This document shows, in pieces, positions 22,738-32,835 of a stretch of 64,000 nucleotides of DNA (position 1 is its first letter; each line of letters starts with the position of its first letter). The translations under genes and the position numbers were made by a program. The DNA lies in contig JAETSX010000001.1 in assembly GCA_021769425.1 (NCBI GenBank), positions 1 through 64,000 on the forward strand, in the 5' to 3' direction. The notes beneath the pieces were generated by a model. The model did not search any database and had not been told where the DNA came from. It was given only the letters and a program-made list of their open reading frames with translations. Source of the DNA: Eubacterium sp. (GTDB lineage: Bacteria; Bacillota; Clostridia; Lachnospirales; Lachnospiraceae).

Positions 22738-23901
22738 TTATGGTTCCTCTGCCGGAGCTTCCTCCGGTTTCCCTGGCTTCTCTTCCGGCTTTTCAGGCTT
22801 CTCCGCCTTGCCTGGTTTCGGCTCCTTTGCCGCCGGCTTCTCCGCCTTGCCTGCAGACTTCTCTAACTTGTCAGTGTCTTCTTTCTCTTCCGTTCCCTGG
22901 GATAAAACCTGATCCCGGACTTTCTTCTCTACTTCCAGACAGATATCTTCATGCTCCCGCAGATACTGCTTGGCATTCTCCCGTCCCTGACCGATCTTTG
23001 CACCGTTATAGGCAAACCAGGCGCCGGACTTCTGAATGACGGAAAGGTTCACGGCCAAATCCAGAATATCTCCTTCTCTGGAAATTCCCTGGCCGAACAT
23101 AATGTCAAATTCCGCTTCTTTAAAAGGCGGAGCCACTTTGTTCTTCACCACCTTAATTCTGGTGCGGTTCCCGATAAATTCCCCTGCCTGCTTCAGAGAT
23201 TCTATCTTCCTTACATCCAGGCGGATGGAAGAATAAAACTTCAGGGCGCGCCCGCCGGTAGTGGTCTCCGGGCTTCCGAACATTACGCCCACTTTCTCCC
23301 TGAGCTGATTGATGAAAATGACAATACAGTTGGACTTGCTGATGACAGCTGTCAGCTTGCGGAGAGCCTGAGACATCAGCCTGGCCTGCAGGCCCACATG
23401 GGAATCCCCCATATCGCCGTCAATCTCCGCCTTGGGCACCAACGCCGCAACAGAATCCACAATCACAATATCCACTGCTCCGGAGCGCACCATAGTCTCT
23501 GTAATCTCCAATGCCTGCTCCCCATTGTCCGGCTGAGAAATATACAGATTATCAATATCCACGCCTATCTTCTCTGCATATACCGGATCCAGGGCATGCT
23601 CTGCGTCAATGAACCCGGCAATTCCTCCATTCTTCTGCACTTCAGCCACCATATGCAGCGCAACCGTAGTCTTTCCGCTGGACTCAGGCCCATACACTTC
23701 AATAATCCTTCCCTTGGGCACGCCGCCTACCCCCAATGCCAAATCCAGGCTGAGACATCCGGTAGGAACCGCCTCCACATTCATATTCGCCACGGATTCG
23801 CCCAGCTTCATAATAGAGCCCTTCCCGTAATCCTTCTCAATCTTCGCGATAGCAGCATCCAATGCCTTTAATTTATCTTCTCTCTTATCTTCTTTCGCCA
23901 T
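22738..23901 (-). CDS. recA: Recombinase A with extended Lys/Glu/Pro tail
   Basis: [41 protein letters not shown]. Confidence 0.98.
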   Translation of the reverse strand: MAKEDKREDKLKALDAAIAKIEKDYGKGSIMKLGESVANMNVEAVPTGCLSLDLALGVGGVPKGRIIEVYGPESSGKTTVALHMVAEVQKNGGIAGFIDAEHALDPVYAEKIGVDIDNLYISQPDNGEQALEITETMVRSGAVDIVIVDSVAALVPKAEIDGDMGDSHVGLQARLMSQALRKLTAVISKSNCIVIFINQLREKVGVMFGSPETTTGGRALKFYSSIRLDVRKIESLKQAGEFIGNRTRIKVVKNKVAPPFKEAEFDIMFGQGISREGDILDLAVNLSVIQKSGAWFAYNGAKIGQGRENAKQYLREHEDICLEVEKKVRDQVLSQGTEEKEDTDKLEKSAGKAEKPAAKEPKPGKAEKPEKPEEKPGKPEEAPAEEP

Positions 23902-23994
23902 ATTGATTCTCCTTCTGCGAACTTATGTTCGTATTTATATTAATATACTTTTGGGAAATTGTCAACTGTTTTCTGGTAATTTTTGCGATGACTT

Positions 23995-24172
23995 GTTACT
24001 ATCCACAGCTTCCAGCTGCTCATTGCAACGGCATTTACGCATGAACGCCGTTTGCGGCGAGGCGCAAATGCCCGCATAATCCACTGTATCTGGTCGTAAA
24101 TGCGCATTCCGACTGTGAATCGTAACGAAAGTATTCTGCTTCATTATAACAGTTCAGACGCCTTCACTGTTA
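23995..24172. repeat. Intergenic palindromic element(s) (GTTAC...GTAAC ends)
   Basis: Imperfect pair gttactatccacag/ctgtgaatcgtaac, internal gcatttacg/cgtaaatgc, followed by taacagt-tcagacgccttc-actgtta. Confidence 0.55.
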
Positions 24173-24202
24173 CAGGCAGCCGATTTCACTAAAAAGAAAA
24201 AA

Positions 24203-24228
24203 AGAACAGTTACAAAAGTAACTGCCCT
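24203..24228 (-). terminator. Terminator downstream of thioredoxin gene
   Basis: cagttac-aaaa-gtaactg stem with T-run on the minus strand. Confidence 0.65.
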
Positions 24229-24255
24229 TTATTATAAAATTTATTTTCCGATTCG

Positions 24256-24564
24256 TCAAGGCAAAAGCTTTTTGATTTCTTCCAGTGAATGAAATCCCAC
24301 TGCTTTTTTATAAATCTCGCCGCCCTGAAACACGATCAGCGTAGGAATGCTCATAACCCCGTATCTCTGCGCCACTTCTCCCTGCTCATCCACATTCAGC
24401 TTACCCACTTTAATCTCTGGAAACGCCTCTGCGGCCTCTTCAATCACCGGCCCCTGCATCTGGCAGGGCCCGCACCATACTGCCCAGAAATCCACTAGCA
24501 CCGGCTCTTTGCTGTGCAATACCTCCTCCTCAAAATTATTCGTTGTAATCTGCAATACTGCCAT
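24256..24564 (-). CDS. trxA: Thioredoxin
   Basis: VDFWAVWCGPCQMQGPVIEE. Confidence 0.95.
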   Translation of the reverse strand: MAVLQITTNNFEEEVLHSKEPVLVDFWAVWCGPCQMQGPVIEEAAEAFPEIKVGKLNVDEQGEVAQRYGVMSIPTLIVFQGGEIYKKAVGFHSLEEIKKLLP

Positions 24565-24850
24565 GGTAAATCCCTCCTATTATATTTTATATTGAAATTT
24601 TATACCCGTGAGCCAAATGACTTGCAGCAATTTCTCACTTTCACTGGAAGAAAAGCAAATCATTTGGCAAATAAGTATGCTCTTGAGTACAACTCTTAAA
24701 TTTAATTCTATCATATATTCCATGATTACTGTTACTTTTTTTGCTAAAAAAATGTTAAATTTTTCTTTCCTTCTTGAATCCTCACTTTCTTCATGGTACA
24801 TTAGTAACAAAACTACTGTTACAATCAGAATATTGAATCGAGGTGTACAG

Positions 24851-25930
24851 ATGAAAACAATATTAAAAAGACAGCTGTTCCACGATTTGCCCATCACAAT
24901 CGGACTGCTTTTTGTAACCACCGGCCTGACATTTTTTCTGTTTTATTTCATTTCGCAAAATCCGGCAAATATTGCCCTGTTTTACGTGATCGGCATCATT
25001 ACAGTTGCACGGTATACGACTGGCTACTTTTATGGCATTCTTGCTTCTTTCCTCAGTATTATTTTAATCAATTGCTTCTTTACTTATCCATATTTCAGAT
25101 TGGATTTTTCTATACAAAATTATCCTTTTACCTTCATATGCATGCTGACGCTCTCCTCTATTACCAGCGCTACCACATCCAATCTGAAGCAACAGACAGA
25201 AATTCTTGCATTTCATGAAAAACAATTGATGGAAGCAGAAAAGGAAAAAATGCGCGCCAATCTGCTTCGAGCGGTTTCCCACGACCTGCGCACTCCCTTA
25301 ACCAGCATCCTGGGCTCTGTCTCTTCGATCGAAGCCGAGGAATTCCGCCCCTGTTCTCAGGAATGCCAGAAACTTCTCCACAACATCCATGATGATGCGG
25401 AATGGCTGCTGAATATGGTGGAGAATCTTCTGTCTGTCACCAGAATTCAAACCGGAACCTCCAGTCTGAATACCAGCCCGGAAGTGGTGGAGGAAGTGGT
25501 GTCCGAATCGGTGGATCGGCTGAGAAAACGGTTCCCTGATGCAAAAATTAACGTATCCGTCCCCGACGAACTGCTAATCGTCCCTATGGACGCCATGCTC
25601 ATCGAACAGGTTTTGATTAATCTTTTGGAAAATGCCATCACTCATTCCAAAAGCGCCCAGCCCATACGCCTTGTGATCGAAAATCAGCCGAAATTTATTT
25701 ATTTCCGCATTATTGACTATGGAATTGGATTACAGGAGAGCCATCTGGAAGATATTTTTGACGGCTCCTGGTCTGACAACTCTCCTTCCGATATACATAA
25801 AGGCACAGGCATCGGCCTGTCCATCTGCAAAACAATCATTACTGCGCACCACGGCAGTATCACTGCGCAGAATCATGGGGAAGGAGCCGAATTTGTATTC
25901 ACATTGCCAAAGGAGGAAGCATATGCATAA
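24851..25930 (+). CDS. Sensor histidine kinase, truncated KdpD-like (DUF4118 membrane domain, no Usp/KdpD N-terminal domain)
   Basis: Four TM segments then AVSHDLRTPLTSILGSVSSI, NLLENAITHS, GIGLSICKTIITAHHGSITAQN; start at ATG 24851 inside the longer ORF. Confidence 0.88.
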   Translation: MKTILKRQLFHDLPITIGLLFVTTGLTFFLFYFISQNPANIALFYVIGIITVARYTTGYFYGILASFLSIILINCFFTYPYFRLDFSIQNYPFTFICMLTLSSITSATTSNLKQQTEILAFHEKQLMEAEKEKMRANLLRAVSHDLRTPLTSILGSVSSIEAEEFRPCSQECQKLLHNIHDDAEWLLNMVENLLSVTRIQTGTSSLNTSPEVVEEVVSESVDRLRKRFPDAKINVSVPDELLIVPMDAMLIEQVLINLLENAITHSKSAQPIRLVIENQPKFIYFRIIDYGIGLQESHLEDIFDGSWSDNSPSDIHKGTGIGLSICKTIITAHHGSITAQNHGEGAEFVFTLPKEEAYA

Positions 25931-26627
25931 ATTTACCGTACTTGTTGTAGAAGATGAAAAAAACATTTGTGATTTTATTTCCAAAGTTCTGACATCCCAT
26001 GATTACCGGGTCAGCTGTGCTTCTACCGGAAAAGAAGCCCTTTCTCTGGCTTCTTCTCTCTGCCCTGACATTATCCTGCTGGATTTGGGACTGCCGGATC
26101 TGGATGGCATCGAAGTGATTCAAAAAATCCGTTCCTGGTCAGGGAATCCGATTATTGTAATTTCCGCCCGCACCCTGGAAGACGACAAGGTACAGGCATT
26201 GGACGCCGGAGCAGACGATTACCTAACCAAACCCTTTGGAACCTCCGAGCTTCTGGCCAGAATCCGCACTTCGCTGCGCCACAGCAACAAGATAAGCGGC
26301 AACGGGCTTCCACAGCATCCATACCGGGCCAAAGGTCTGGAAATTGACTTTTTTAAACGCAATATTACCGTAAACGGGCAGGCCATCCACCTGACTCCCA
26401 TTGAATATAAAATTGTAGCATTCCTGGCTCAGAACAGCGGAAAGGTTATGACCTACTCCGCTGTCATGAACAATGTCTGGGGACCGTATGCAGAATCTGA
26501 CAACAAAATTCTGAGAGTGAATATGGCAAATATCCGACGCAAACTGGAGAATAATCCGGCGCAGCCCATCTATATTTTTACCGAGGTAGGCGTCGGCTAC
26601 CGGATGGTGGATGAAGATATTCTGTAA
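25923..26627 (+). CDS. OmpR/KdpE-family response regulator
   Basis: MHKFTVLVVEDEKNICDF, ILLDLGLPDLDG, winged-helix C-term LTPIEYKIVAFLAQNSGKVMTY; start overlaps kinase stop. Confidence 0.93.
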   Translation: MHKFTVLVVEDEKNICDFISKVLTSHDYRVSCASTGKEALSLASSLCPDIILLDLGLPDLDGIEVIQKIRSWSGNPIIVISARTLEDDKVQALDAGADDYLTKPFGTSELLARIRTSLRHSNKISGNGLPQHPYRAKGLEIDFFKRNITVNGQAIHLTPIEYKIVAFLAQNSGKVMTYSAVMNNVWGPYAESDNKILRVNMANIRRKLENNPAQPIYIFTEVGVGYRMVDEDIL

Positions 26628-26716
26628 AATTTAAGAAATATTCCATTGTTTTTTTTCATTTTATTGTATACAATGGTTATGAGGTCTTTGACAAAAAGAC
26701 AAAAATCTATAACAGA

Positions 26717-27805
26717 ATGAAGGGTAGAAACAGAATGATGGATGAAAGGGAAAGAAGACGGAGAAGACGAAGAAGACGGAAGCGGCAGGTCTACAGAGCG
26801 CGCATCCTTGTGGGCGTCGCTGCACTGGCCATTGTACTGGCCGCCGGAATCGGAATCTCTTCCGCCGCAAAGAAATCCGCAGAACGAAAAGCGCAGAAAG
26901 AACAGGAATTAAAGCAGCAGGAATTGGCAGAGGAAGAAAAGAAAAAAGCCGAACAAGCCGAGAAAGAAGCAAAAGAAGCTGCTGAAAAAGCCGCCAAAGA
27001 AGAGGAAGAAAAAACATTTACGCTGGCAGATCTGGACAATCCGGATGGGTTTGACACACGGCCCACCGAACATGGAATCGCACTCCAGAACCAGCAGATT
27101 GATCTAAACGGACTGGATACCACCGGATTGGACTGGGGACAGGGCGGAGACAAGGATCAGTGGAACCGGCCGGCCGGATGTCTGCAGTATCAGGAAAAAT
27201 ACGGAAAATACAACGCCTATTTTATCAAGGACGAGCCGGAGAAAAAAGTGATTTACCTGACCATTGACGAGGGCTACGAATACGGCTGCTCTCCGCGGAT
27301 TTTAGATACTCTGAAAGAGAAAAAAGTGCCTGCCGTCTTTTTTGTGACCAAGCCTTTTGCCGAACAGAATCCGGATTTGGTAAAACGCATGATTGACGAA
27401 GGGCATGAGGTGGGCAATCACAGCGTAACCCATCCGGCCGCCGGGCTGTCCTCCCAGACAATTGAAGAGCAGACCAACGAAGTTACCGGCCTTCACAACT
27501 ACATCAAGGAACAGTTCGGCTATGAGATGCATCTCTTCCGCTATCCAGCCGGCAAGTTCAGTGAACAGTCTGTGGCTCTTTTGAACAACTTAAATTACAA
27601 AAGCGTTTTCTGGAGCTTTGCCTATCTGGACTATGACGTGGAGAACCAACCGGACCCGACAGAAAGCCTCCAGAAAACGATAGACTGCCTGCACCCGGGA
27701 GCTCTGTATCTGCTCCACGCAGAATCGGAAACCAATACCCAGATCCTGGGTGATTTTATCGACCAGGCCAGGGCTCAGGGATATGAGTTTAAGTTATTCC
27801 AGTAG
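26717..27805 (+). CDS. Polysaccharide deacetylase, PdaA-like (delta-lactam biosynthesis)
   Basis: N-term basic/TM anchor, KEA-rich coiled segment; YLTIDEGYEYGCSPRILDTLKEKKVPAVFFVTKPFAEQNPDLVKRMIDEGHEVGNHSVTHP. Confidence 0.9.
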   Translation: MKGRNRMMDERERRRRRRRRRKRQVYRARILVGVAALAIVLAAGIGISSAAKKSAERKAQKEQELKQQELAEEEKKKAEQAEKEAKEAAEKAAKEEEEKTFTLADLDNPDGFDTRPTEHGIALQNQQIDLNGLDTTGLDWGQGGDKDQWNRPAGCLQYQEKYGKYNAYFIKDEPEKKVIYLTIDEGYEYGCSPRILDTLKEKKVPAVFFVTKPFAEQNPDLVKRMIDEGHEVGNHSVTHPAAGLSSQTIEEQTNEVTGLHNYIKEQFGYEMHLFRYPAGKFSEQSVALLNNLNYKSVFWSFAYLDYDVENQPDPTESLQKTIDCLHPGALYLLHAESETNTQILGDFIDQARAQGYEFKLFQ

Positions 27806-27828
27806 GATGAAATATTTCGCACGGACAA

Positions 27829-27875
27829 AAATGCAGGATTGCCCTTTGGCGCGCAAACTGGGCAATCCTGCATTT
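27829..27875. terminator. Bidirectional terminator between convergent genes
   Basis: 16-bp perfect stem aaatgcaggattgccc/gggcaatcctgcattt. Confidence 0.85.
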
Positions 27876-27879
27876 GTTT

Positions 27880-29481
27880 TTAATTCCGGCCGAACTCCGA
27901 CAATATCAATCCTTCATTCCGATCCAAAGTCATGCCTACGCTCCAGGCATTTACAAATAAAAGCAGCGGATTTCCCTTCAGATCCTGGATCTTTTTCATA
28001 TCGGAGGTTCCCGTTAATTTCTCCATATCAATTTCTTTATTTTCAATCCACCGGATGTGCTCATAGGGCAGCTTCTCCAGGCGGATATCTACGTTATATT
28101 CATTTTCCAGACGATATTTCAGCACATCAAACTGCAGCTCTCCCACTACGCCTACAATGATTTCCTCCATTCCGGTATGATATTCCTGAAAAATCTGAAT
28201 GGCCCCTTCCTGGGCAATCTGGGTTATCCCTTTGACAAACTGCTTGCGCTTCATGGTATCCAACTGGCGCACCCTGGCAAAATGCTCCGGCGCAAAGGTG
28301 GGAATGCCTTCAAAGGCAAATTTCGTATTGGAATTGGTAATGGTGTCACCGATGGAAAAAATTCCCGGGTCAAACACGCCGATAATATCTCCGGCATAAG
28401 CCTCCTCAATGATTTTCCGCTCCTGCGCCATCATCTGCTGAGGCTGAGAAAGGCGCATTTTCTTCTCCCCCTGAACATGGGTCACTTCCATGCCCGCTTC
28501 AAATTTCCCGGAACAGATGCGCATAAAGGCTATCCGGTCCCGGTGGGCTTTATTCATATTCGCCTGAATCTTAAACACAAAAGCGGAAAAATCTTCAGAA
28601 AAAGGATCAATTTCCCCCAGGTCTGAATTCCTGGGAAGAGGCGTGGATGTCATTTGCAGAAAATGCTGCAAAAACGTCTCCACGCCGAAATTCGTCAGGG
28701 CTGAACCGAAAAACACCGGAGACAGTTCTCCCTTTGACACCAGATCCATATCAAATTCTGCGCTTGCGCCGTCCAGCAACTCAATTTCTTCTAACAACGC
28801 GGCCTTATAATCTTCTCCGATTTCCTCTGCCAGAGCCGGATCATCCACATCAATATCTTTTTCCACTCCTTCTTTGGTTCCCTTTAAGGTATCGGAAAAG
28901 GTCATAATTTTTTTCCGGCTGCGGTCGTATACGCCCTTGAAATTCTTCCCGGAACCAATGGGCCAATTGATAGGACAGGTGGCAATTCCCAGTTCTTTTT
29001 CAATCTCATCCAGCAAATCAAAGGTATCATTTGCATCCCGGTCCATCTTATTGATAAAGGTAAAAATCGGAATATGGCGCATGACACAGACTTTAAACAA
29101 TTTCCTGGTCTGGGCTTCCACCCCTTTGGAGCCGTCTATCACCATCACCGCGGAATCCGCCGCCATCAATGTACGGTAGGTATCTTCAGAAAAGTCCTGA
29201 TGCCCCGGCGTATCCAGAATATTGATGCAGTACCCATTATAATTAAACTGCAGAACAGAGGAGGTAACAGAAATTCCCCTCTCCTTTTCAATTTCCATCC
29301 AGTCTGACACGGCATGCCGGGCGGTTGCTTTCCCTTTGACGGAGCCGGCCAGATTGATGGCTCCGCCGTACAAAAGAAATTTCTCTGTCAAGGTGGTTTT
29401 TCCCGCATCCGGATGTGAAATAATGGCAAAAGTTCTGCGCTTTTCAATTTCTTTCCTTCTGTTTTTTTCTATCTCTGACAA
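27880..29481 (-). CDS. prfC: Peptide chain release factor 3
   Basis: ISHPDAGKTTLTEKFLLYGGAI, DTPGHQDFSEDTYRTL, NKMDRD. Confidence 0.96.
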   Translation of the reverse strand: MSEIEKNRRKEIEKRRTFAIISHPDAGKTTLTEKFLLYGGAINLAGSVKGKATARHAVSDWMEIEKERGISVTSSVLQFNYNGYCINILDTPGHQDFSEDTYRTLMAADSAVMVIDGSKGVEAQTRKLFKVCVMRHIPIFTFINKMDRDANDTFDLLDEIEKELGIATCPINWPIGSGKNFKGVYDRSRKKIMTFSDTLKGTKEGVEKDIDVDDPALAEEIGEDYKAALLEEIELLDGASAEFDMDLVSKGELSPVFFGSALTNFGVETFLQHFLQMTSTPLPRNSDLGEIDPFSEDFSAFVFKIQANMNKAHRDRIAFMRICSGKFEAGMEVTHVQGEKKMRLSQPQQMMAQERKIIEEAYAGDIIGVFDPGIFSIGDTITNSNTKFAFEGIPTFAPEHFARVRQLDTMKRKQFVKGITQIAQEGAIQIFQEYHTGMEEIIVGVVGELQFDVLKYRLENEYNVDIRLEKLPYEHIRWIENKEIDMEKLTGTSDMKKIQDLKGNPLLLFVNAWSVGMTLDRNEGLILSEFGRN

Positions 29482-31277
29482 GACAATTCCTCCATTTCTG
29501 AAATTAATTCTCCAAAGGTCTTCAAAGCCTCACGGATGGGTTCTTTCGTAGTCATATCTACGCCTGCATCCTTCAGCAGTTCAATGGGGGACTTGCTGCA
29601 TCCGCCCTGCAGAAACTTCAGATAACGGGCCACTGCAGGTTCCCCTTCTTCAAGAATTTTCTTACTTAAAGCCATGGAAGCCGCAAAACTGGTGGCGTAC
29701 TGATACACATAAAAATTATAATAAAAATGCGGAATTCTTGCCCATTCCACAGCAATTTCATCATCCGCAATGACATCCGGCCCATAATACTGTACATTCA
29801 GCTCATAATACAAATTTTTCAAAGCTTCTGCTGTCAGCGCTTTTCCCTCTTCCACCATCTGATGGGTCAGAAGCTCAAATTCTGCAAACATGGTCTGGCG
29901 GTACAGCGTGGTGCGGAACTGCTGCAGAAAATGATTGATCAGATATGCCTTTCTCTTCTTATCTTTGGTACGCTTCAGCAGATAATCCATCAGCAGAGCT
30001 TCATTGCAGGTAGACGCCACCTCTGCCACAAATATCTTATACTCACTGTCAAATACATTGTTATGCTTTGCCGAATAATAGGAGTGAAGAGCATGTCCCA
30101 TTTCATGGGCAAGAGTAAATTCAGAATCCAGATTATACTGATAATTCATCAGCACATAGGGATGCGCCGAATAACATCCGGCGGAATAGGCGCCGCTTCG
30201 TTTTCCCTCATTTTCATACTTATCAATCCAGCGGTTCTCAAATCCTTCTTTCAGCACACGGACATAATCTTCTCCCAGAACCATTAAAGCTTCCCCAATC
30301 TCTTCCTGTGCCTGCTGATAAGTGATTTCTGCTGTCTCTTCCGCCACTATGGGCACATATACGTCATACATATGAAGTTCTTCCAGCCCCATCAGCTTTT
30401 TGCGCAGGGACATGTACCGGTGCATATAATGCATATTCTCATGAACCGCCTCAATCAAATTATAATACACCTCTTTGGGCACATTGTTGGCGTCCACAGC
30501 CGCTTCCATGGAAGAAGGATAGTTTCTGGCCTTGGCATAAAAGAAATTGGCCTTTGCTTTTCCTTCATAGAGGGCGGCAAAGGTATTCTTGTACTGCTCA
30601 TACCGGGCATAATATGCCTGGAAGGTTTCCCGGCGCACATTTTTATCTCCGCTCTCTAACATCGGCACAAACCGGCCACTGCTGACTTTCACAATTTCAC
30701 CCTTTTCATCTCTGACCGAAGGGTTTTCAAAATCTGCGTCCGTAAGGAGACTGTAGGCTTTTTCCACAGCGGTTCCCATCTCCCTGGAAGAGGCCAAAAG
30801 CGCTTCCAGTTCCGGCGGCAGGGTATGCTCTTTCAGTCTGCGCAGATCTGAAATTGTCACTTTATAATTGCACAGTTCCTTTGTTTCTCTGTAAAACTGC
30901 TGCAGCTTCTCTTCTTCCAGCGACACAATCCAGGCATCCATCGGTGCGGTTACTGTGGCAAATTTATGATAAATTCCCATCATTTTTCCGCTTAATGCCT
31001 GATATTTGTCATTGCCGGTATCCACATCCGCGTTCCGCTCAGAATAACAGAGCGTCCGATCAAGCAGTGTTACAACCGTCTCCAGTTTCTGAAAATATTC
31101 CAAAAGATGCGCTCCGCGCTCCGTCAGATATTCTTTCGTAAAATTTTTTAGCTCTTCCACCATCTGCTCCAGCCTGCAGGCATCTTCTAAAAATAATTCA
31201 ACGGAATCATATAAATCTTCTATCGCCCAGGTATCTGCAACAGCCGTCTGGCTCCTTTTTAATAATTCTGCTGCCAT
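29469..31277 (-). CDS. pepF: Oligoendopeptidase F
   Basis: LAHEMGHALHSYYSAKHNN zinc motif; M3 family architecture. Confidence 0.95.
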   Translation of the reverse strand: MAAELLKRSQTAVADTWAIEDLYDSVELFLEDACRLEQMVEELKNFTKEYLTERGAHLLEYFQKLETVVTLLDRTLCYSERNADVDTGNDKYQALSGKMMGIYHKFATVTAPMDAWIVSLEEEKLQQFYRETKELCNYKVTISDLRRLKEHTLPPELEALLASSREMGTAVEKAYSLLTDADFENPSVRDEKGEIVKVSSGRFVPMLESGDKNVRRETFQAYYARYEQYKNTFAALYEGKAKANFFYAKARNYPSSMEAAVDANNVPKEVYYNLIEAVHENMHYMHRYMSLRKKLMGLEELHMYDVYVPIVAEETAEITYQQAQEEIGEALMVLGEDYVRVLKEGFENRWIDKYENEGKRSGAYSAGCYSAHPYVLMNYQYNLDSEFTLAHEMGHALHSYYSAKHNNVFDSEYKIFVAEVASTCNEALLMDYLLKRTKDKKRKAYLINHFLQQFRTTLYRQTMFAEFELLTHQMVEEGKALTAEALKNLYYELNVQYYGPDVIADDEIAVEWARIPHFYYNFYVYQYATSFAASMALSKKILEEGEPAVARYLKFLQGGCSKSPIELLKDAGVDMTTKEPIREALKTFGELISEMEELSCQR

Positions 31278-31375
31278 TTTCTATATAACCTCCATATTTC
31301 ACATACCGGCACATTATAGCACAGCCGGCTTTTCTTGTCACGTTTTTACGCTTCGTTTATGGAATGAATTTCTGT

Positions 31376-32758
31376 TCACTCATTTTGGGGTGAAGCAGAA
31401 AGGTATGATGTCAATTTTTTCCGTATCGCAAGATAACAGATCAAATGCACCGCCGCTGTCAAAGTCCAGGACACCGGATAAGATATATAAAGGGTTCGCA
31501 GACTACGATGCTCCTGAAACACTGTAAAAATCCACAATATCCGAAACCCGCAGGCCCCCAGCAGAGACACTATCATAGGCATTACCGCATATCCCAGCCC
31601 CCGCAGCTGCCCTACCAGCACATCCATAATTCCGCACAGGCAATAGGTGGTGCAGATGACAGACAAACGCAGCATCCCCACCTCAATTACTTTAGGATCC
31701 GAAGAATAAATCCCCAGCAACTGATGTCCAAGCAGGTAGGCCGTCCATCCCATCACAAGCCCCACGCAGGTTACCATAGCAAGGCACTCCAACAGCACCT
31801 TTCCAATCCGTTTCCATTTCCCTGCCCCAAAATTCTGGCTGGTAAAACTGAGGGCTGTCTGATGACAGGCATTCATGGCCATATAAATAAATCCTTCAAT
31901 GTTGGAAGCTGCAGTATTTCCCGCCATTGCCACAGAGCCGAAGGAATTGACGGAGGATTGAATCAGCACATTGGACAAAGAAAAAACGGTGCCCTGAAGC
32001 CCTGCCGGCAGTCCAATCCGTATAATTTGAATCACCTTGTCTTTTTTCATTGCAAGCTTCTTCCATTCCACCCGGCAGCCGCCTTCCATTCCCATCATAC
32101 AGCGGAAAATCAACCCTGCGGATACCATCTGGGAAATCACTGTGGCCAGAGCCACTCCCGCCACTCCCATATGGAATCCGATCACAAAAACCAGATTCAG
32201 CACAATATTGATGATTCCTGCTGCAAACAGATAATACAGGGGCCTCTGGGTATCTCCCACCGCCCGTAAGATAGAGCTGCCGAAATTGTACAATAAAATC
32301 ACAGGCATTCCCGCAAAATAAATCCGGATATACAATACTGCCTGATTCAGCACATCTGCCGGCGTTCCCATAACCACAAGAATCTGAGGCGCCACAATCA
32401 TCCCAAAAATCATCAGTCCCAGGCCGCAGACCAGACTCAGCACAATGGCGCTGTGGACAGTTTCACTGATATCCTTTTCCTTCCCGGCGCCGTAAAACCT
32501 TGCCACCATTACATTGACCCCTACAGAAAATCCAATAAATAAATTGGTCAGAAGATTAATCAAAGATGCATTGGCGCCAACTGCGGCCAATGCCGTGCTT
32601 CCCGCAAATCTTCCCACTACCACCATATCTGCCGCATTGAATAATAGCTGCAGAATGCTGGAAATCATCAGTGGAATGGAAAACAACAGGATTTTGGGAA
32701 ATAACGCTCCGTTGCACATATCAATTTCGTAAGATTTTCTTCTCATTTTTGTTCGCAT
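31376..32758 (-). CDS. MATE family efflux transporter
   Basis: 12-TM, FSIPLMISSILQLLFNAADMVVVGRFAGSTALAAVGA. Confidence 0.93.
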   Translation of the reverse strand: MRTKMRRKSYEIDMCNGALFPKILLFSIPLMISSILQLLFNAADMVVVGRFAGSTALAAVGANASLINLLTNLFIGFSVGVNVMVARFYGAGKEKDISETVHSAIVLSLVCGLGLMIFGMIVAPQILVVMGTPADVLNQAVLYIRIYFAGMPVILLYNFGSSILRAVGDTQRPLYYLFAAGIINIVLNLVFVIGFHMGVAGVALATVISQMVSAGLIFRCMMGMEGGCRVEWKKLAMKKDKVIQIIRIGLPAGLQGTVFSLSNVLIQSSVNSFGSVAMAGNTAASNIEGFIYMAMNACHQTALSFTSQNFGAGKWKRIGKVLLECLAMVTCVGLVMGWTAYLLGHQLLGIYSSDPKVIEVGMLRLSVICTTYCLCGIMDVLVGQLRGLGYAVMPMIVSLLGACGFRILWIFTVFQEHRSLRTLYISYPVSWTLTAAVHLICYLAIRKKLTSYLSASPQNE

Positions 32759-32835
32759 CCGTTCTTCTTAATCTTAATGATAAATATTACAGTTCTTGTC
32801 CATTTCCTTAATGTAACAATCCGCATCCGGCTTTA

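Noticed and set aside
22951-23871. 306-aa plus-strand ORF opposite recA
   Set aside because: Fully antisense to recA; composition is that of a complement frame.
31445-32269. 274-aa plus-strand ORF opposite the MATE gene
   Set aside because: Antisense to a well-supported transporter gene; His/Gln/Pro-rich shadow ORF.
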